Of a stretch of DNA of 64,000 nt, positions 25,467 to 34,494 are shown one piece after another; within the stretch, counting starts at the first letter, position 1; the number at the start of each line of letters is the position of its first letter. This DNA is from Alistipes sp. Its GTDB lineage: Bacteria; Bacteroidota; Bacteroidia; Bacteroidales; Rikenellaceae. The notes beneath the pieces are model-generated. The model worked only from the letters and a program-made list of their open reading frames with translations. It did no database searches and had not been told where the DNA came from. The stretch lies in contig JAFXFM010000021.1 in NCBI GenBank assembly GCA_017520545.1, positions 17,879 through 81,878 on the forward strand. Direction: 5' to 3'. Made by a program: the position numbers and the translations under genes.

Positions 25467-25865
25467 ATGGGACTTTTTTCGCCGGTAAAGAAGCACGCAA
25501 ATAAGTTTCGCTACATTCCGCGATACTACGACCCCGAGAAGGAGCGTCGCGAGCAACGCCGCAGGGAGTTGCACGGCACCTCGTCGCAAGATGACGGAGA
25601 GTATACTCCGGGTCAGTATATTCGTACCCAGCGCGAAGCAAGACGTGCCGCAAGGAGCGCGAGAGGCGAGCGAAAGAAGATGCCGTCATTGACGCTCTGG
25701 GTGTTGCTGGCAACGATGATTATAGTGGCGTATATGCTCTATCCTCGCATTGTTGCTCTCCTATCGACGCCATCGCAGCCGAGAAAAGTTGAGGTTGTGC
25801 AGGAGGAGGAGTTTAACCCATATACACCAATTACGATAGTACCAAACGATTATAAAGAGGAGTAA
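25467..25865 (+). CDS. Hypothetical single-pass membrane protein
   Basis: 132 residues, unrecognised. A strongly basic N-terminal region (residues 1-70, Arg-rich with RREQRRREL and REARRAARSARGERKK) precedes one membrane segment (about 72-94) and a short acidic tail. Topology by positive-inside is N-in/C-out. It is 5 bases upstream of mutL, so the two are probably co-transcribed, though no functional link is evident. Confidence 0.75.
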   Translation: MGLFSPVKKHANKFRYIPRYYDPEKERREQRRRELHGTSSQDDGEYTPGQYIRTQREARRAARSARGERKKMPSLTLWVLLATMIIVAYMLYPRIVALLSTPSQPRKVEVVQEEEFNPYTPITIVPNDYKEE

Positions 25866-25870
25866 AGACG

Positions 25871-27733
25871 GTGGCAGATTGTATAAAATTACTACCCGAG
25901 ATTGTTGCAAACCAAATTAAAGCGGGCGAGGTTGTAGAGTCCCCTTCATCGGTAGTGAAGGAGATGATGGAGAACGCCATAGATGCGGGAGCCACGGAGG
26001 TTACCGTAAACTATGTGAATGGCGGTCGCGACCTTGTGCAGATTATCGACAACGGACGAGGAATGTCGCCCGTAGATGCCCGTATGGCGTTCGAGTGCCA
26101 CGCTACCAGCAAGATAGCCTCACTCGACGACATTTATGCTTTGCATACATTTGGTTTCCGAGGCGAGGCGTTGTCCTCGATTTCGGCAGTGTCGCAGGTG
26201 GAGTTGATTACCCGTCAGGCAGATTGCGAGGTGGGCACGCAGACCATAATTAATGGTGGCGAGTTTGTGTCGCAGACCCCTACGGCAGCCCCGGTTGGCT
26301 CGCAGTTTTTGGTACGAAACCTCTTCTATAACACCCCTGCGCGTCGCAAGTTTATAAATAGTAAGGAGGCGACACTCTCATCGGATATCAAGCGCGAATT
26401 TCGCCGTGTGGCGTTGTGCCATCCCGAAGTTGCCTGTACGCTGATGAACAATGGTGCACCAATATACTCACTACCTGTATCGTCGCTCGTAGAGCGTATA
26501 GTTGGAGTTATGGGTAATGCAACAAGACGTAATTTGTTGGAGGTTGATGTCGAGACCACCATCGCTACGGTCAAAGGTTATGTAGGTCGTCCCGAAACAG
26601 CCCGCAACAATTCGAGCGAGCAGTATATGTTCGTAAATGGACGCTTTTTCCGTTCGCCATACCTCAATAAGGCGGTATCGAAAGCGTACGAGAAGCTTAT
26701 CCCGGATAGGGGTTATCCGACCTTCTTCCTCTATATCACGGTCGATACCGAGCGTGTAGATGTGAATGTTCACGCCCAAAAGACTGAGGTTAAGTTTGCT
26801 GACAATGAGGCTATTTGGCAGATTTTGAATGCTGCTGTGCGCGAAACTCTCGCCAAGAATGGCGCAATGCCGCTTATCGATTTCGATGCGGAGGATTTGG
26901 TTGAGATTCCTGTGGCAACAACGGGTGTGCGATATGTCGAGCCGCGAGCCACGACCAAAGATAACTACAACCCCTTCGCCGAAAACTATGGCGAGGAGAA
27001 GAGTTCGGTATCTGCCGGTAATGAGTGGTCGGCAATACCGAAAATATCGGACGAGTTCGACTTGGCCTCATCGGCAGAGTTTGGTGGAGTTGGCGGTGCA
27101 TCAGATGCCGAATTTGAATACTTCGAATCGGGCGAGGGAGAGGTGCAGATGCTCGATTTGGGTGTGGAGGGTCGCGAAGAGCCGTCGAATATAAGCCTCT
27201 GCTGTGGTCGTTATGCAGTGGCAACCTTCTCGTCGAAGATGCTTGTCGTGGATTTGACAAGAGCACGCGAACGACTGCTCTATGACCACTACGTAGCATC
27301 GTTGCAGAGCGGACACTCCATGTCGCAGCAGCTGCTATTTCCGGAGTTGCTCACTCTCACCGAGGAAGAGTTCGACTTGGTGGAGGAGTATGCCGTAGAT
27401 TTCGCTTCACTCGGCTTCGATATCAAGGCGCAGGGTGTAAATACGATAGAGGTGTTCGGTATCCCTGCCGATGTCCACACCGAGCAGCTCGATAGAGCTA
27501 TTTACGACCTGTTGCAGAGTCTGAAACTTCCACAATCGATGGTGGAGATGCGTCGCAATGCCTTGGCACAGACTTTGGCGCATAGCGAGGCGGTGGGAAC
27601 TACTCGCTTCACGCAAGAGGATGCAGAGCGATTGACAACGCAGATACTCGCCTCGGCGGAGAGTTATACTCCGGCAGGCAAGCGCATTGTGTCGGCGTGG
27701 GCGTTGTCCGATATTAAGAATTTGTTCGAATAA
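25871..27733 (+). CDS. mutL: DNA mismatch repair protein MutL
   Basis: 620 residues from a GTG start 5 bases after the previous stop. The N-terminal GHKL ATPase shows ENAIDAGA, DNGRGM and TFGFRGEAL motifs; the middle transducer domain contains YMFVNGR and NVHAQKTEVKF (His in place of the common NVHPxK Pro). The C-terminal dimerisation domain aligns with endonuclease-type MutL but its metal motif DQHA is DLTR and the CPHGRP motif is TPAGKR, so nicking activity is doubtful. It couples mismatch recognition by MutS to strand removal. Confidence 0.96.
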   Translation: MADCIKLLPEIVANQIKAGEVVESPSSVVKEMMENAIDAGATEVTVNYVNGGRDLVQIIDNGRGMSPVDARMAFECHATSKIASLDDIYALHTFGFRGEALSSISAVSQVELITRQADCEVGTQTIINGGEFVSQTPTAAPVGSQFLVRNLFYNTPARRKFINSKEATLSSDIKREFRRVALCHPEVACTLMNNGAPIYSLPVSSLVERIVGVMGNATRRNLLEVDVETTIATVKGYVGRPETARNNSSEQYMFVNGRFFRSPYLNKAVSKAYEKLIPDRGYPTFFLYITVDTERVDVNVHAQKTEVKFADNEAIWQILNAAVRETLAKNGAMPLIDFDAEDLVEIPVATTGVRYVEPRATTKDNYNPFAENYGEEKSSVSAGNEWSAIPKISDEFDLASSAEFGGVGGASDAEFEYFESGEGEVQMLDLGVEGREEPSNISLCCGRYAVATFSSKMLVVDLTRARERLLYDHYVASLQSGHSMSQQLLFPELLTLTEEEFDLVEEYAVDFASLGFDIKAQGVNTIEVFGIPADVHTEQLDRAIYDLLQSLKLPQSMVEMRRNALAQTLAHSEAVGTTRFTQEDAERLTTQILASAESYTPAGKRIVSAWALSDIKNLFE

Positions 27734-27742
27734 GAGAGAGTT

Positions 27743-28363
27743 ATGAATAATCAATACTTTAAAACACCCCCTGTGGTGCAGAACCTTCTGATAGCCAACT
27801 GTGTGGTCTATCTGGCAGTTACGTTGATACCCGCTGTCGGACACTTCTGCGCACAGTATCTCTACCTTTGGTGGTTGGATACATCGTTTGCGCCACCTTT
27901 CCACAGCTATCAGTTCCTGACCTATATGTTTATGCACGGAGGCTTTGGACACCTCTTCTCCAATATGTTTGCGTTGTGGATGTTTGGTCGCACGTTGGAG
28001 TACGAACTTGGCTCGAAGCGTTTCCTTACCTACTACTTGGTTTGCGGAGTTGGTGCAGCGTTGATACAGGTGGGCTTGGCATCGTTGCTTGGCGAGCAGA
28101 TTGTGCTGATTGGTGCCTCGGGTGCCGTTATGGGCTTATTATTGGCGTTTGGTGTGATGTATCCTAACAATATGATATATATAATTCCACTCCCATTCCC
28201 TATCAAAGCGAAGTGGTTTGTTGTGGGTTATGCCGTGTTGGAGATTGCACTCGGTTGGTCGGGCGCAGGAACGGGTGTTGCTCATTTTGCCCACGTCGGA
28301 GGTATGCTGTGGGGTTTGGGGCTGCTGCTTTGGTGGAGAAAGAGAGGCAAAATTTTCTTCTAA
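27743..28363 (+). CDS. Rhomboid family intramembrane serine protease
   Basis: 206 residues with six predicted membrane segments. Catalytic serine is Ser126 in GASGAV, the general base His184 in HFAHVGGM, and the oxyanion residue Asn74 in HLFSN; HGGFGH at 65-70 is also typical. It cleaves transmembrane substrates within the inner membrane; substrates are unknown. Nine bases after mutL. Confidence 0.93.
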   Translation: MNNQYFKTPPVVQNLLIANCVVYLAVTLIPAVGHFCAQYLYLWWLDTSFAPPFHSYQFLTYMFMHGGFGHLFSNMFALWMFGRTLEYELGSKRFLTYYLVCGVGAALIQVGLASLLGEQIVLIGASGAVMGLLLAFGVMYPNNMIYIIPLPFPIKAKWFVVGYAVLEIALGWSGAGTGVAHFAHVGGMLWGLGLLLWWRKRGKIFF

Positions 28364-28382
28364 TTTAGGCATATAGGTAAGT

Positions 28383-29507
28383 ATGGCGGACATCTACACA
28401 ACTGGCATAAATCGCAAGAAGAGGCGACTGAATTCAGAGCAAAAAAAGGGACTCTGGATTATATTGCTCGATTTTATAATGTCCCTCTTGTCGTTGGCGT
28501 TGATATTCTGTACGCTGACGGTGGTGATATGTCAATATATCTCACCCGTGAAGAGTGGTGTTTTGTCGGTAGTGTCGCTTGGCGCACCGATAATATATCT
28601 GCTCGATATTGTGATGATGATGTTTTGGGTGTTGCGTTGGCGTTGGTATCACGTCTTGGCGATGGCATTGATGGTGGTGCTGGGACTATTCTACCTGTCG
28701 CGCTACTACAAAATCGAGGTTGATCGCCAATATACAACCTCCTACAACGAGCGAGCATATACCAAAATTATGACCTACAACGTTCACGAGGGTCGTAAGG
28801 CGGGATTTCTGAAATATATCACCGAACACAATCCCGATATTCTATGCGTGCAGGAGATGACAATAGGTTGCGATAATTGGAACCAACTTACCAAAACCTA
28901 CCAATCGACCTATAAGCCGAATGTCGGTAAGGGCGGAAATCAGATTCTAACGAAGTTTAAAATCGTCAAAAGCGGTGAAATCGGCGACTTGCCACATCGC
29001 ACGGCAACGTGGGCAGATTTGAAGATTCGTAAAGATACGGTAAGGGTAGTCAGCCTGCATTTGCAATCGACTGCAATTCGTCCCGAGGATACGCACTTTA
29101 TCGAGGGACACGGATATATCAATGATCCCGACAGCGAAACAAAGATGAGGAGCATAGTCAGCCGTCTTGTTGAGAACAATCAAAAGCGTGCTGAACAGGC
29201 TGAGATGGTGGCAGAATTCTTGGCAAAGACTCCTTATAAGGTAATTGTGTGTGGCGATTTCAACGATATACCACTCTCCTATACCTACCGCACTATTGCG
29301 AAGGGTTTGAACGACACCTTCTCGGAGAAGGCTGTCGGTTTTGATTACACCTTCAACAATCAATACCGATTGCTGCGCATAGACAATATATTGGTGTCGC
29401 CCGAGATAGAGGTGCACTCCTATGCCGTAGATAACAAAGTGGATCTCTCCGACCACTATCCGGTGATATCGAGAGTTAAAATTAAGGCTAACAAAACAAA
29501 AAAATAG
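28383..29507 (+). CDS. Endonuclease/exonuclease/phosphatase (EEP) family membrane protein
   Basis: 374 residues. About three membrane segments (residues 25-110) anchor a C-terminal EEP domain facing the periplasm or cytosol. Motifs are MTYNVHEG, CVQEM (metal Glu), SLHLQS, CGDFND and the catalytic SDHYPV near the end. EEP enzymes hydrolyse phosphodiesters of nucleic acids, phosphoinositides or lipids; the membrane anchor argues against a plain DNA repair nuclease, but the substrate cannot be told. 19 bases after the rhomboid gene. Confidence 0.88.
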   Translation: MADIYTTGINRKKRRLNSEQKKGLWIILLDFIMSLLSLALIFCTLTVVICQYISPVKSGVLSVVSLGAPIIYLLDIVMMMFWVLRWRWYHVLAMALMVVLGLFYLSRYYKIEVDRQYTTSYNERAYTKIMTYNVHEGRKAGFLKYITEHNPDILCVQEMTIGCDNWNQLTKTYQSTYKPNVGKGGNQILTKFKIVKSGEIGDLPHRTATWADLKIRKDTVRVVSLHLQSTAIRPEDTHFIEGHGYINDPDSETKMRSIVSRLVENNQKRAEQAEMVAEFLAKTPYKVIVCGDFNDIPLSYTYRTIAKGLNDTFSEKAVGFDYTFNNQYRLLRIDNILVSPEIEVHSYAVDNKVDLSDHYPVISRVKIKANKTKK

Positions 29508-29514
29508 TACAACA

Positions 29515-29652
29515 ATGAAGGTGTTCATCAAGAGATTTAACAACAACTACCACTCTCCAAAGCTTGTCGTCGAGCAGGTTTGTGTAGAGAACGGTTTTGC
29601 AGGAAGTAGTACGTTGGACGATATGTATGAAACCGATGGAGAATGGAAGTAG
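29515..29652 (+). CDS. Short 45-residue peptide gene
   Basis: ATG at 29515, 7 bases after the EEP stop, ending TAG at 29650-29652. The product begins MKVFIKRFNNNYHSPKL and continues VVEQVCVENGFAGSS, ending in an acidic tail. It lacks a hydrophobic signal segment. Similar short peptides with a VxVExGFAxS pattern often precede surface lipoprotein genes in Bacteroidales; this is from memory and untested. It lies 29 bases upstream of the fimbrillin-like lipoprotein gene in the same direction. Confidence 0.5.
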   Translation: MKVFIKRFNNNYHSPKLVVEQVCVENGFAGSSTLDDMYETDGEWK

Positions 29653-29681
29653 AACAGAGTAAAAGTAGACATAGAGTAGAG

Positions 29682-30542
29682 ATGAGACGTGTAATATCAT
29701 ATATTTGGCTTGTTGCGGTGGCAATGTTTACCGCTTGTAGTGTGGACGATGTGGAGGTACAATCGTCAAATGGAACAGTTATCAGTGTGGAGTTGGGAAA
29801 TGGCCGCACTTCGTTAGGCGAATCGGTAGATGGCGAGAGGGCTGTCTATTGGTCGAGTGGCGACCGTATTGCTGCAAATGGAGAGGTGTCCGGTGAGGCA
29901 CAAATTTCGGGCGAAAAGTCGGCAGTGGCTGATTTTTCGTTTGCCAAAACGCTCGGATATCCGCGCAATATCCTCTATCCGGCATCATTCTATACAGACG
30001 ATTCGATTATAACATTGACTCGTGTACAGGACTTTGCCGAGGGGACAGTAGCAACGAACACGCTCCCTATGGCTACGAGGGTTGCAAATAGCTCCGAGAG
30101 TGTAAAGTTGCACCACCTTGCAGCGGTTGTGCATCTGCAATTGAAGGCATCGACAGCTCAAAATAATGCAATACGCAAGGTAGAGATTCGTGGTCGCGCC
30201 AACGAGCAGATGTCGGGCGAATTTTCTATCGACTATAATACGACAACACTTACACCTACCGTAATTGTTCCGCCAACGGAGGAGAATACCGAAAGCAATT
30301 TGGCATTGGTTACGGGTTCGCGTGTCTTTGGCGAACTCTCTACCGATGAGGTAACCGATGTATTTGTTGTAGTGCCGGCACAAGAGTACGCCAAGGGTTT
30401 TACCGTGCGCGTAATAAACGAACTCGGACACTATATGGATAAGGAGAAGAGCTCGGGTGTAACTCTCTCGAAAGGCGAGATATACAAACTGCCTGCAATA
30501 GGGTTTGAACCAACAGGAACAATCATTAAAGTAGAACTATAA
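29682..30542 (+). CDS. Fimbrillin-like lipoprotein
   Basis: 286 residues from the ATG at 29682 (an upstream ATG at 29643 overlaps the preceding peptide gene and adds 13 hydrophilic residues before the signal). Signal peptide ends in a lipobox FTAC, with Cys near residue 19. The mature part has the RTSLG, VYWSSGDRI and LHHLAAVVHLQL pattern of fimbrillin/Mfa-like beta-sandwich domains, and is clearly related to the N-terminal 260 residues of the lipoprotein at 59273-61783. Probably surface-exposed on the outer membrane. Upstream of the GH20 gene by 23 bases, so possibly a binding partner for it. Confidence 0.75.
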   Translation: MRRVISYIWLVAVAMFTACSVDDVEVQSSNGTVISVELGNGRTSLGESVDGERAVYWSSGDRIAANGEVSGEAQISGEKSAVADFSFAKTLGYPRNILYPASFYTDDSIITLTRVQDFAEGTVATNTLPMATRVANSSESVKLHHLAAVVHLQLKASTAQNNAIRKVEIRGRANEQMSGEFSIDYNTTTLTPTVIVPPTEENTESNLALVTGSRVFGELSTDEVTDVFVVVPAQEYAKGFTVRVINELGHYMDKEKSSGVTLSKGEIYKLPAIGFEPTGTIIKVEL

Positions 30543-30565
30543 ACAACCAAACAAACACAAACACA

Positions 30566-32176
30566 ATGAAGAGATTAACTTTGATTTTGGCGGCTATTTT
30601 GACCGCAACGTCTTTGATGGCACAGAGCACAAAGACTGTAATCGTTCCACGCCCAATGGAGGTAACTTCTGTTAAGGGATCATACACCGTATCCGCAAAG
30701 AGCGTAGTCGTAGCAACCGAGAAGGAGTTGGTGCGTCCGGCAGAGCTGTTTGTGGAGTATGTTGCCAAAGATTTGGGTGCAACACTCGCAGTAAAGCAGG
30801 GCGATAAGGGTGCTATCGTTTTGGCTCTCGACAAGGCACTTGCAACTGAGGAGTACACACTCAACATCTCGTCGAAGGGTGTTAAGATTGTCGGTGGTAC
30901 ACCACAGGCGGTATTCTACGGCTTGCAGAGCCTTCGTCAGTTAGTTTCTGCTGGCGAGATTACCAAGAGGGGTGTCAAGTTGGAGGGTGTGTCGATTAAG
31001 GATAAGCCTCTCCTTGGTCATCGTGGCGCAATGCTCGATGTTTGCCGCTACTTCTATACAGTGGCAGAGGTTAAGCGTTTTATCGACATTATGGCAATTC
31101 ACAAACTCAACCGTTTCCACTGGCATTTGACCGACGATCAGGGTTGGCGTATCGAGATTAAGAAGTATCCAAACCTTATCAAAGTGGGTTCTTGGCGTAA
31201 GGAGACCATTATTGGTCACAATCGTCAATCGAAGATTTACGATGCAACACCACACGGTGGTTACTACACGCAGGAGGAGATTAAGGATATCGTTAAGTAT
31301 GCAGCAGAGCGTTATATAGAGGTTATCCCAGAGGTTGATATGCCTGGTCATATGGTAGCAGCTGTAGCTTCGTACCCATATCTCGGTTGTCGTGAAGAGA
31401 AGTTGGAGGTTCGCACTCGTTGGAGCATCAGCAAAGATGTTCTCTGCATCGGTAAGGAGAGCACTTTCGAGTTTATCGAGGGTGTTTTGTCGGAGGTTGT
31501 AGAACTCTTCCCATCGCAGTATATTCACTATGGCGGAGATGAGGCTCCTCGCGTTCGTTGGAAGGAGTGCCCACACTGCCAGAAGCGTATTGCCGACGAG
31601 GGTTTGAAGGACGAGAACGAGTTGCAGAGCTACTTTATGCACCGCGTAGAGAAGTTCCTCGCAAAGCACGGTCGCAAGGTTATTGGCTGGGACGAGATTA
31701 TCTATGGCGGAATCAACAAGAGTGCAACCATTATGTTGTGGAACGACAAGAATCGCGCAAAGGCTATTTCGCTCGGCAACGATGTGATTCTCACTCCGAA
31801 GTACTACTGCTATATGGACTACTACCAGACCAAGCGTCCATACTGCAATAAGGAGGGATTGATGATTCACCAGAATAGAATTTTGACACTTCGCAAGGCT
31901 TACAGCCTCGATCCATACGAGGGCTTGCAGCCGTCGGAGTATGGACGTATCAAGGGTGTTCAGGCAAACTTGTGGACTGAGTATATCCCTAATTTCCAAG
32001 AGGTACAGACCAACCTCTTGCCACGTATGGCAGCTACGGCAGAGGTGGGTTGGACCATTGGCGAGCGCAACTTCGACGAATTTGCTACCCGTATGCACCA
32101 CTTGCGTAAGTTGTACGACAAGAATGGTATTCTCTATGCGCCATACTTCTTCGATGGAGTAGACGAGATTGAGTAG
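30566..32176 (+). CDS. Beta-N-acetylhexosaminidase, glycoside hydrolase family 20
   Basis: 536 residues with a signal peptide (about 1-19, ending MAQ). A GH20b domain (about 20-140) precedes the TIM barrel (about 145-490). HWHLTDDQGWR is the substrate-binding stretch and Asp325-Glu326 in GGDEAP are the substrate-assisting and acid residues. The enzyme removes terminal GlcNAc/GalNAc from glycans, probably mucin or host glycoproteins, in the periplasm. Last gene of the EEP-peptide-lipoprotein-GH20 run. Confidence 0.95.
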   Translation: MKRLTLILAAILTATSLMAQSTKTVIVPRPMEVTSVKGSYTVSAKSVVVATEKELVRPAELFVEYVAKDLGATLAVKQGDKGAIVLALDKALATEEYTLNISSKGVKIVGGTPQAVFYGLQSLRQLVSAGEITKRGVKLEGVSIKDKPLLGHRGAMLDVCRYFYTVAEVKRFIDIMAIHKLNRFHWHLTDDQGWRIEIKKYPNLIKVGSWRKETIIGHNRQSKIYDATPHGGYYTQEEIKDIVKYAAERYIEVIPEVDMPGHMVAAVASYPYLGCREEKLEVRTRWSISKDVLCIGKESTFEFIEGVLSEVVELFPSQYIHYGGDEAPRVRWKECPHCQKRIADEGLKDENELQSYFMHRVEKFLAKHGRKVIGWDEIIYGGINKSATIMLWNDKNRAKAISLGNDVILTPKYYCYMDYYQTKRPYCNKEGLMIHQNRILTLRKAYSLDPYEGLQPSEYGRIKGVQANLWTEYIPNFQEVQTNLLPRMAATAEVGWTIGERNFDEFATRMHHLRKLYDKNGILYAPYFFDGVDEIE

Positions 32177-32201
32177 TAACCTCTGAAAAGGGCGGATTTT
32201 T

Positions 32202-32314
32202 AGTTGAGAGTTGAGAATGAAAAACATTTTTCATTGAAATTAAAATACCTTTAATTATCAACTGTCAATTATCAATTAAAAAGGCCAATGGCTAATGGCC
32301 AAAAGCTAATAGCC
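32202..32314. repeat. Intergenic repeats between GH20 and uvrB
   Basis: Three types in a row: AGTTGAGAGTTGAGAATG (32202-32219), ATTATCAACTGTCAATTATCAATT (about 32255-32278) and GGCCAATGGCTAATGGCCAAAAGCTAATAGCC (about 32283-32314), the last ending 14 bases before the uvrB ATG. Confidence 0.7.
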
Positions 32315-32328
32315 CTACTTTTTTAAGA

Positions 32329-34368
32329 ATGGATTTCAAACTCGTATCGGACTATGCGCCGATGGGTGATCAACCCGAGGCGATAGATAAGTTGGTGGCA
32401 CACCTCAAACAGGGTGTGCCAGCTGCTACATTGCACGGTGTTACAGGCTCGGGCAAAACCTTCACTATGGCAAATGTCATCGCCCAACTCAACCGTCCGG
32501 TACTTGTTTTGAGCCACAATAAGACCCTTGCTGCACAACTTTACAGCGAGTTTAAGAGCTTCTTCCCCGATAATGCGGTCGAATACTTTGTGTCGTACTA
32601 CGACTACTATCAGCCCGAGGCGTATATCCCCTCGACCGACACATATATCGAAAAAGACCTTGCTATTAACGCCGAGATTGACCGTATGCGTCTTTCGGCG
32701 ACCTACTCGTTGCTGTCGGGTAGGCGCGATGTGATTGTGGTGGCGAGTGTTTCGTGCATCTATGGTATTGGCAATCCTGCCGACTTCCACAATACGATGA
32801 TTCAGTTGAAGGTGGGCGATATTATGGCGATGAAGCACCTGATGTATCGCCTTGTCGAGATTTTGTATACCCGTGTTGAGGGCGATTTAGAGCCTTCGAC
32901 CTTTCGCGTTAAAGGTGATACTATAACGGTACGTTCGTCGGTGGGAAACCACTGCTACCGCATCACCTTCTTCGACGACGAAATAGAGGAAATCTCGCTT
33001 ATCGATGCCGAAACGGGACAGCGCTTGGATAGCTTGGAGCAGGTAAATCTCTACCCTGCAAACCTTTTTGTGCCGAGCAAGCAACGCGTGGAGCAGGCTG
33101 TATTGCAGATAGAGGCGGACCTCGAAAATCAGATAGAGTTCTTCGAGAAGGAGGGACGAGAGGTCGAGGCAAAGCGTATAGAGCAACGCGTAAACTACGA
33201 CCTCGAAATGATTAAGGAGTTGGGCTACTGTTCGGGTATAGAGAACTACTCTCGCTATTTCGATGGCAGGGCACCGGGTATGCGCCCATTCTGCCTATTG
33301 GACTACTTTCCGGAGGACGCACTATTTATTATCGACGAGAGCCACGCCACGGTGCCGCAAGTGCGTGGAATGTTTGGAGGCGATCGTTCGCGCAAGGAGA
33401 ACTTGGTGGAGTATGGCTTCCGCTTACCGGCTGCACGCGATAATCGCCCATTGCGCTTCGAGGAGTTCGAGTCGATGATAGGGCAGACGATATATGTAAG
33501 TGCTACACCTGCGCAGTATGAGTTGGCGCGTAGTGAGGATAGTGTCGTCGAGCAGTTTATTCGCCCTACGGGAATTATCGACCCGGCATTGAAGGTGTGC
33601 GACTCGACACGCCAGATAGACCGACTGATGGAGGATATTGAGGAGTGTGTGAAACGGGGCGAGAAGATGATTGTTACCACCATTTCGAAGCGAATGTGCG
33701 AGGAGGTGTCGGCATATCTCGAGAAGATGGGTGTTCGTAGCCGCTACATTCACTCCGACCTCGATACGTTGGAGCGAGTGCAGATTTTGGAGGATATGCA
33801 CGCCGATTTGTTCGATGTTTTGTGCGGAGTAAATCTTTTGCGCGAGGGTATCGACTTGCCGGAGGTGTCGCAGGTGTCGATTTTCGATGCCGACAAGAAT
33901 GGCTACCTACGAAACTATACCGCTATGACGCAGGTGGCAGGACGTGCTGCCCGCCACGCACAAGGTAGGGTGGTGCTTTACGGAACAACCTGCACGGAGG
34001 CTATGCGTCGCACCGTTGAGGATAGCAACCGCCGTCGCGAGCGACAGATTCGCTACAATATCGAGAATGGTATTATGCCTCGTCAGGCAAAGCGCAATTC
34101 GCAGCAGCAGAGTCCGTTGCTCGAAGGTGTGGCTGCCGATAAGAGTGGTGTGTTATATGATACCGCTACGCCGAATGTTGCAATGGTAGCCGATACTGTT
34201 GCGCAATATAATAATGTAGGTGCAGACCTCGACTCTCTTATTGAGCAGGCGCGAAATGATATGGAGCGAGCCGCCAAATCGTTAGACTTTATGGCTGCCG
34301 CCCGCTATCGCGACAGAATGTATGAACTGCAACAACTCAAAGAGGAGCACCTGAAAAGCAGAGAGTAG
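32329..34368 (+). CDS. uvrB: UvrABC excinuclease subunit B
   Basis: 679 residues. Walker A GVTGSGKT near 39-46, the beta-hairpin region with YYDYYQPEAY that probes damaged DNA, DESHA helicase motif II near 330, and a C-terminal UVR motif (LxxxMxxAAKxxDFxxAARxRD near 640-665) that contacts UvrC. It verifies lesions delivered by UvrA and recruits UvrC for dual incision in nucleotide excision repair. Monocistronic, ending before a bidirectional terminator. Confidence 0.98.
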   Translation: MDFKLVSDYAPMGDQPEAIDKLVAHLKQGVPAATLHGVTGSGKTFTMANVIAQLNRPVLVLSHNKTLAAQLYSEFKSFFPDNAVEYFVSYYDYYQPEAYIPSTDTYIEKDLAINAEIDRMRLSATYSLLSGRRDVIVVASVSCIYGIGNPADFHNTMIQLKVGDIMAMKHLMYRLVEILYTRVEGDLEPSTFRVKGDTITVRSSVGNHCYRITFFDDEIEEISLIDAETGQRLDSLEQVNLYPANLFVPSKQRVEQAVLQIEADLENQIEFFEKEGREVEAKRIEQRVNYDLEMIKELGYCSGIENYSRYFDGRAPGMRPFCLLDYFPEDALFIIDESHATVPQVRGMFGGDRSRKENLVEYGFRLPAARDNRPLRFEEFESMIGQTIYVSATPAQYELARSEDSVVEQFIRPTGIIDPALKVCDSTRQIDRLMEDIEECVKRGEKMIVTTISKRMCEEVSAYLEKMGVRSRYIHSDLDTLERVQILEDMHADLFDVLCGVNLLREGIDLPEVSQVSIFDADKNGYLRNYTAMTQVAGRAARHAQGRVVLYGTTCTEAMRRTVEDSNRRRERQIRYNIENGIMPRQAKRNSQQQSPLLEGVAADKSGVLYDTATPNVAMVADTVAQYNNVGADLDSLIEQARNDMERAAKSLDFMAAARYRDRMYELQQLKEEHLKSRE

Positions 34369-34421
34369 ATAAATTAAAAACTATTTTCCTAAATTCTCTA
34401 ATCTCTCTAAAATGATTTTTA

Positions 34422-34438
34422 GCCAATGGCTAATAGCC
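34422..34438. repeat. Single GCCAATGGCTAATAGCC repeat unit
   Basis: One short unit of the GGCTAATGGC intergenic type, 54 bases past the uvrB stop. Confidence 0.6.
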
Positions 34439-34446
34439 AACGAAAT

Positions 34447-34472
34447 AGGGCAGACTTTTCGAAGTCTGCCCT
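34447..34472. terminator. Bidirectional terminator between uvrB and M3 peptidase
   Basis: Perfect 11-bp stem AGGGCAGACTT (34447-34457) / AAGTCTGCCCT (34462-34472) with a TTCG loop; short T-rich flanks on both strands (GTGTTTTG and ATTTCG). It lies between converging genes. Confidence 0.75.
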
Positions 34473-34494
34473 GTGTTTTGCAATAGTCTGACAA

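Noticed and set aside
30941-32227. 428-codon open frame on the minus strand
   Set aside because: Antisense to the GH20 gene; no signal or motif of its own.
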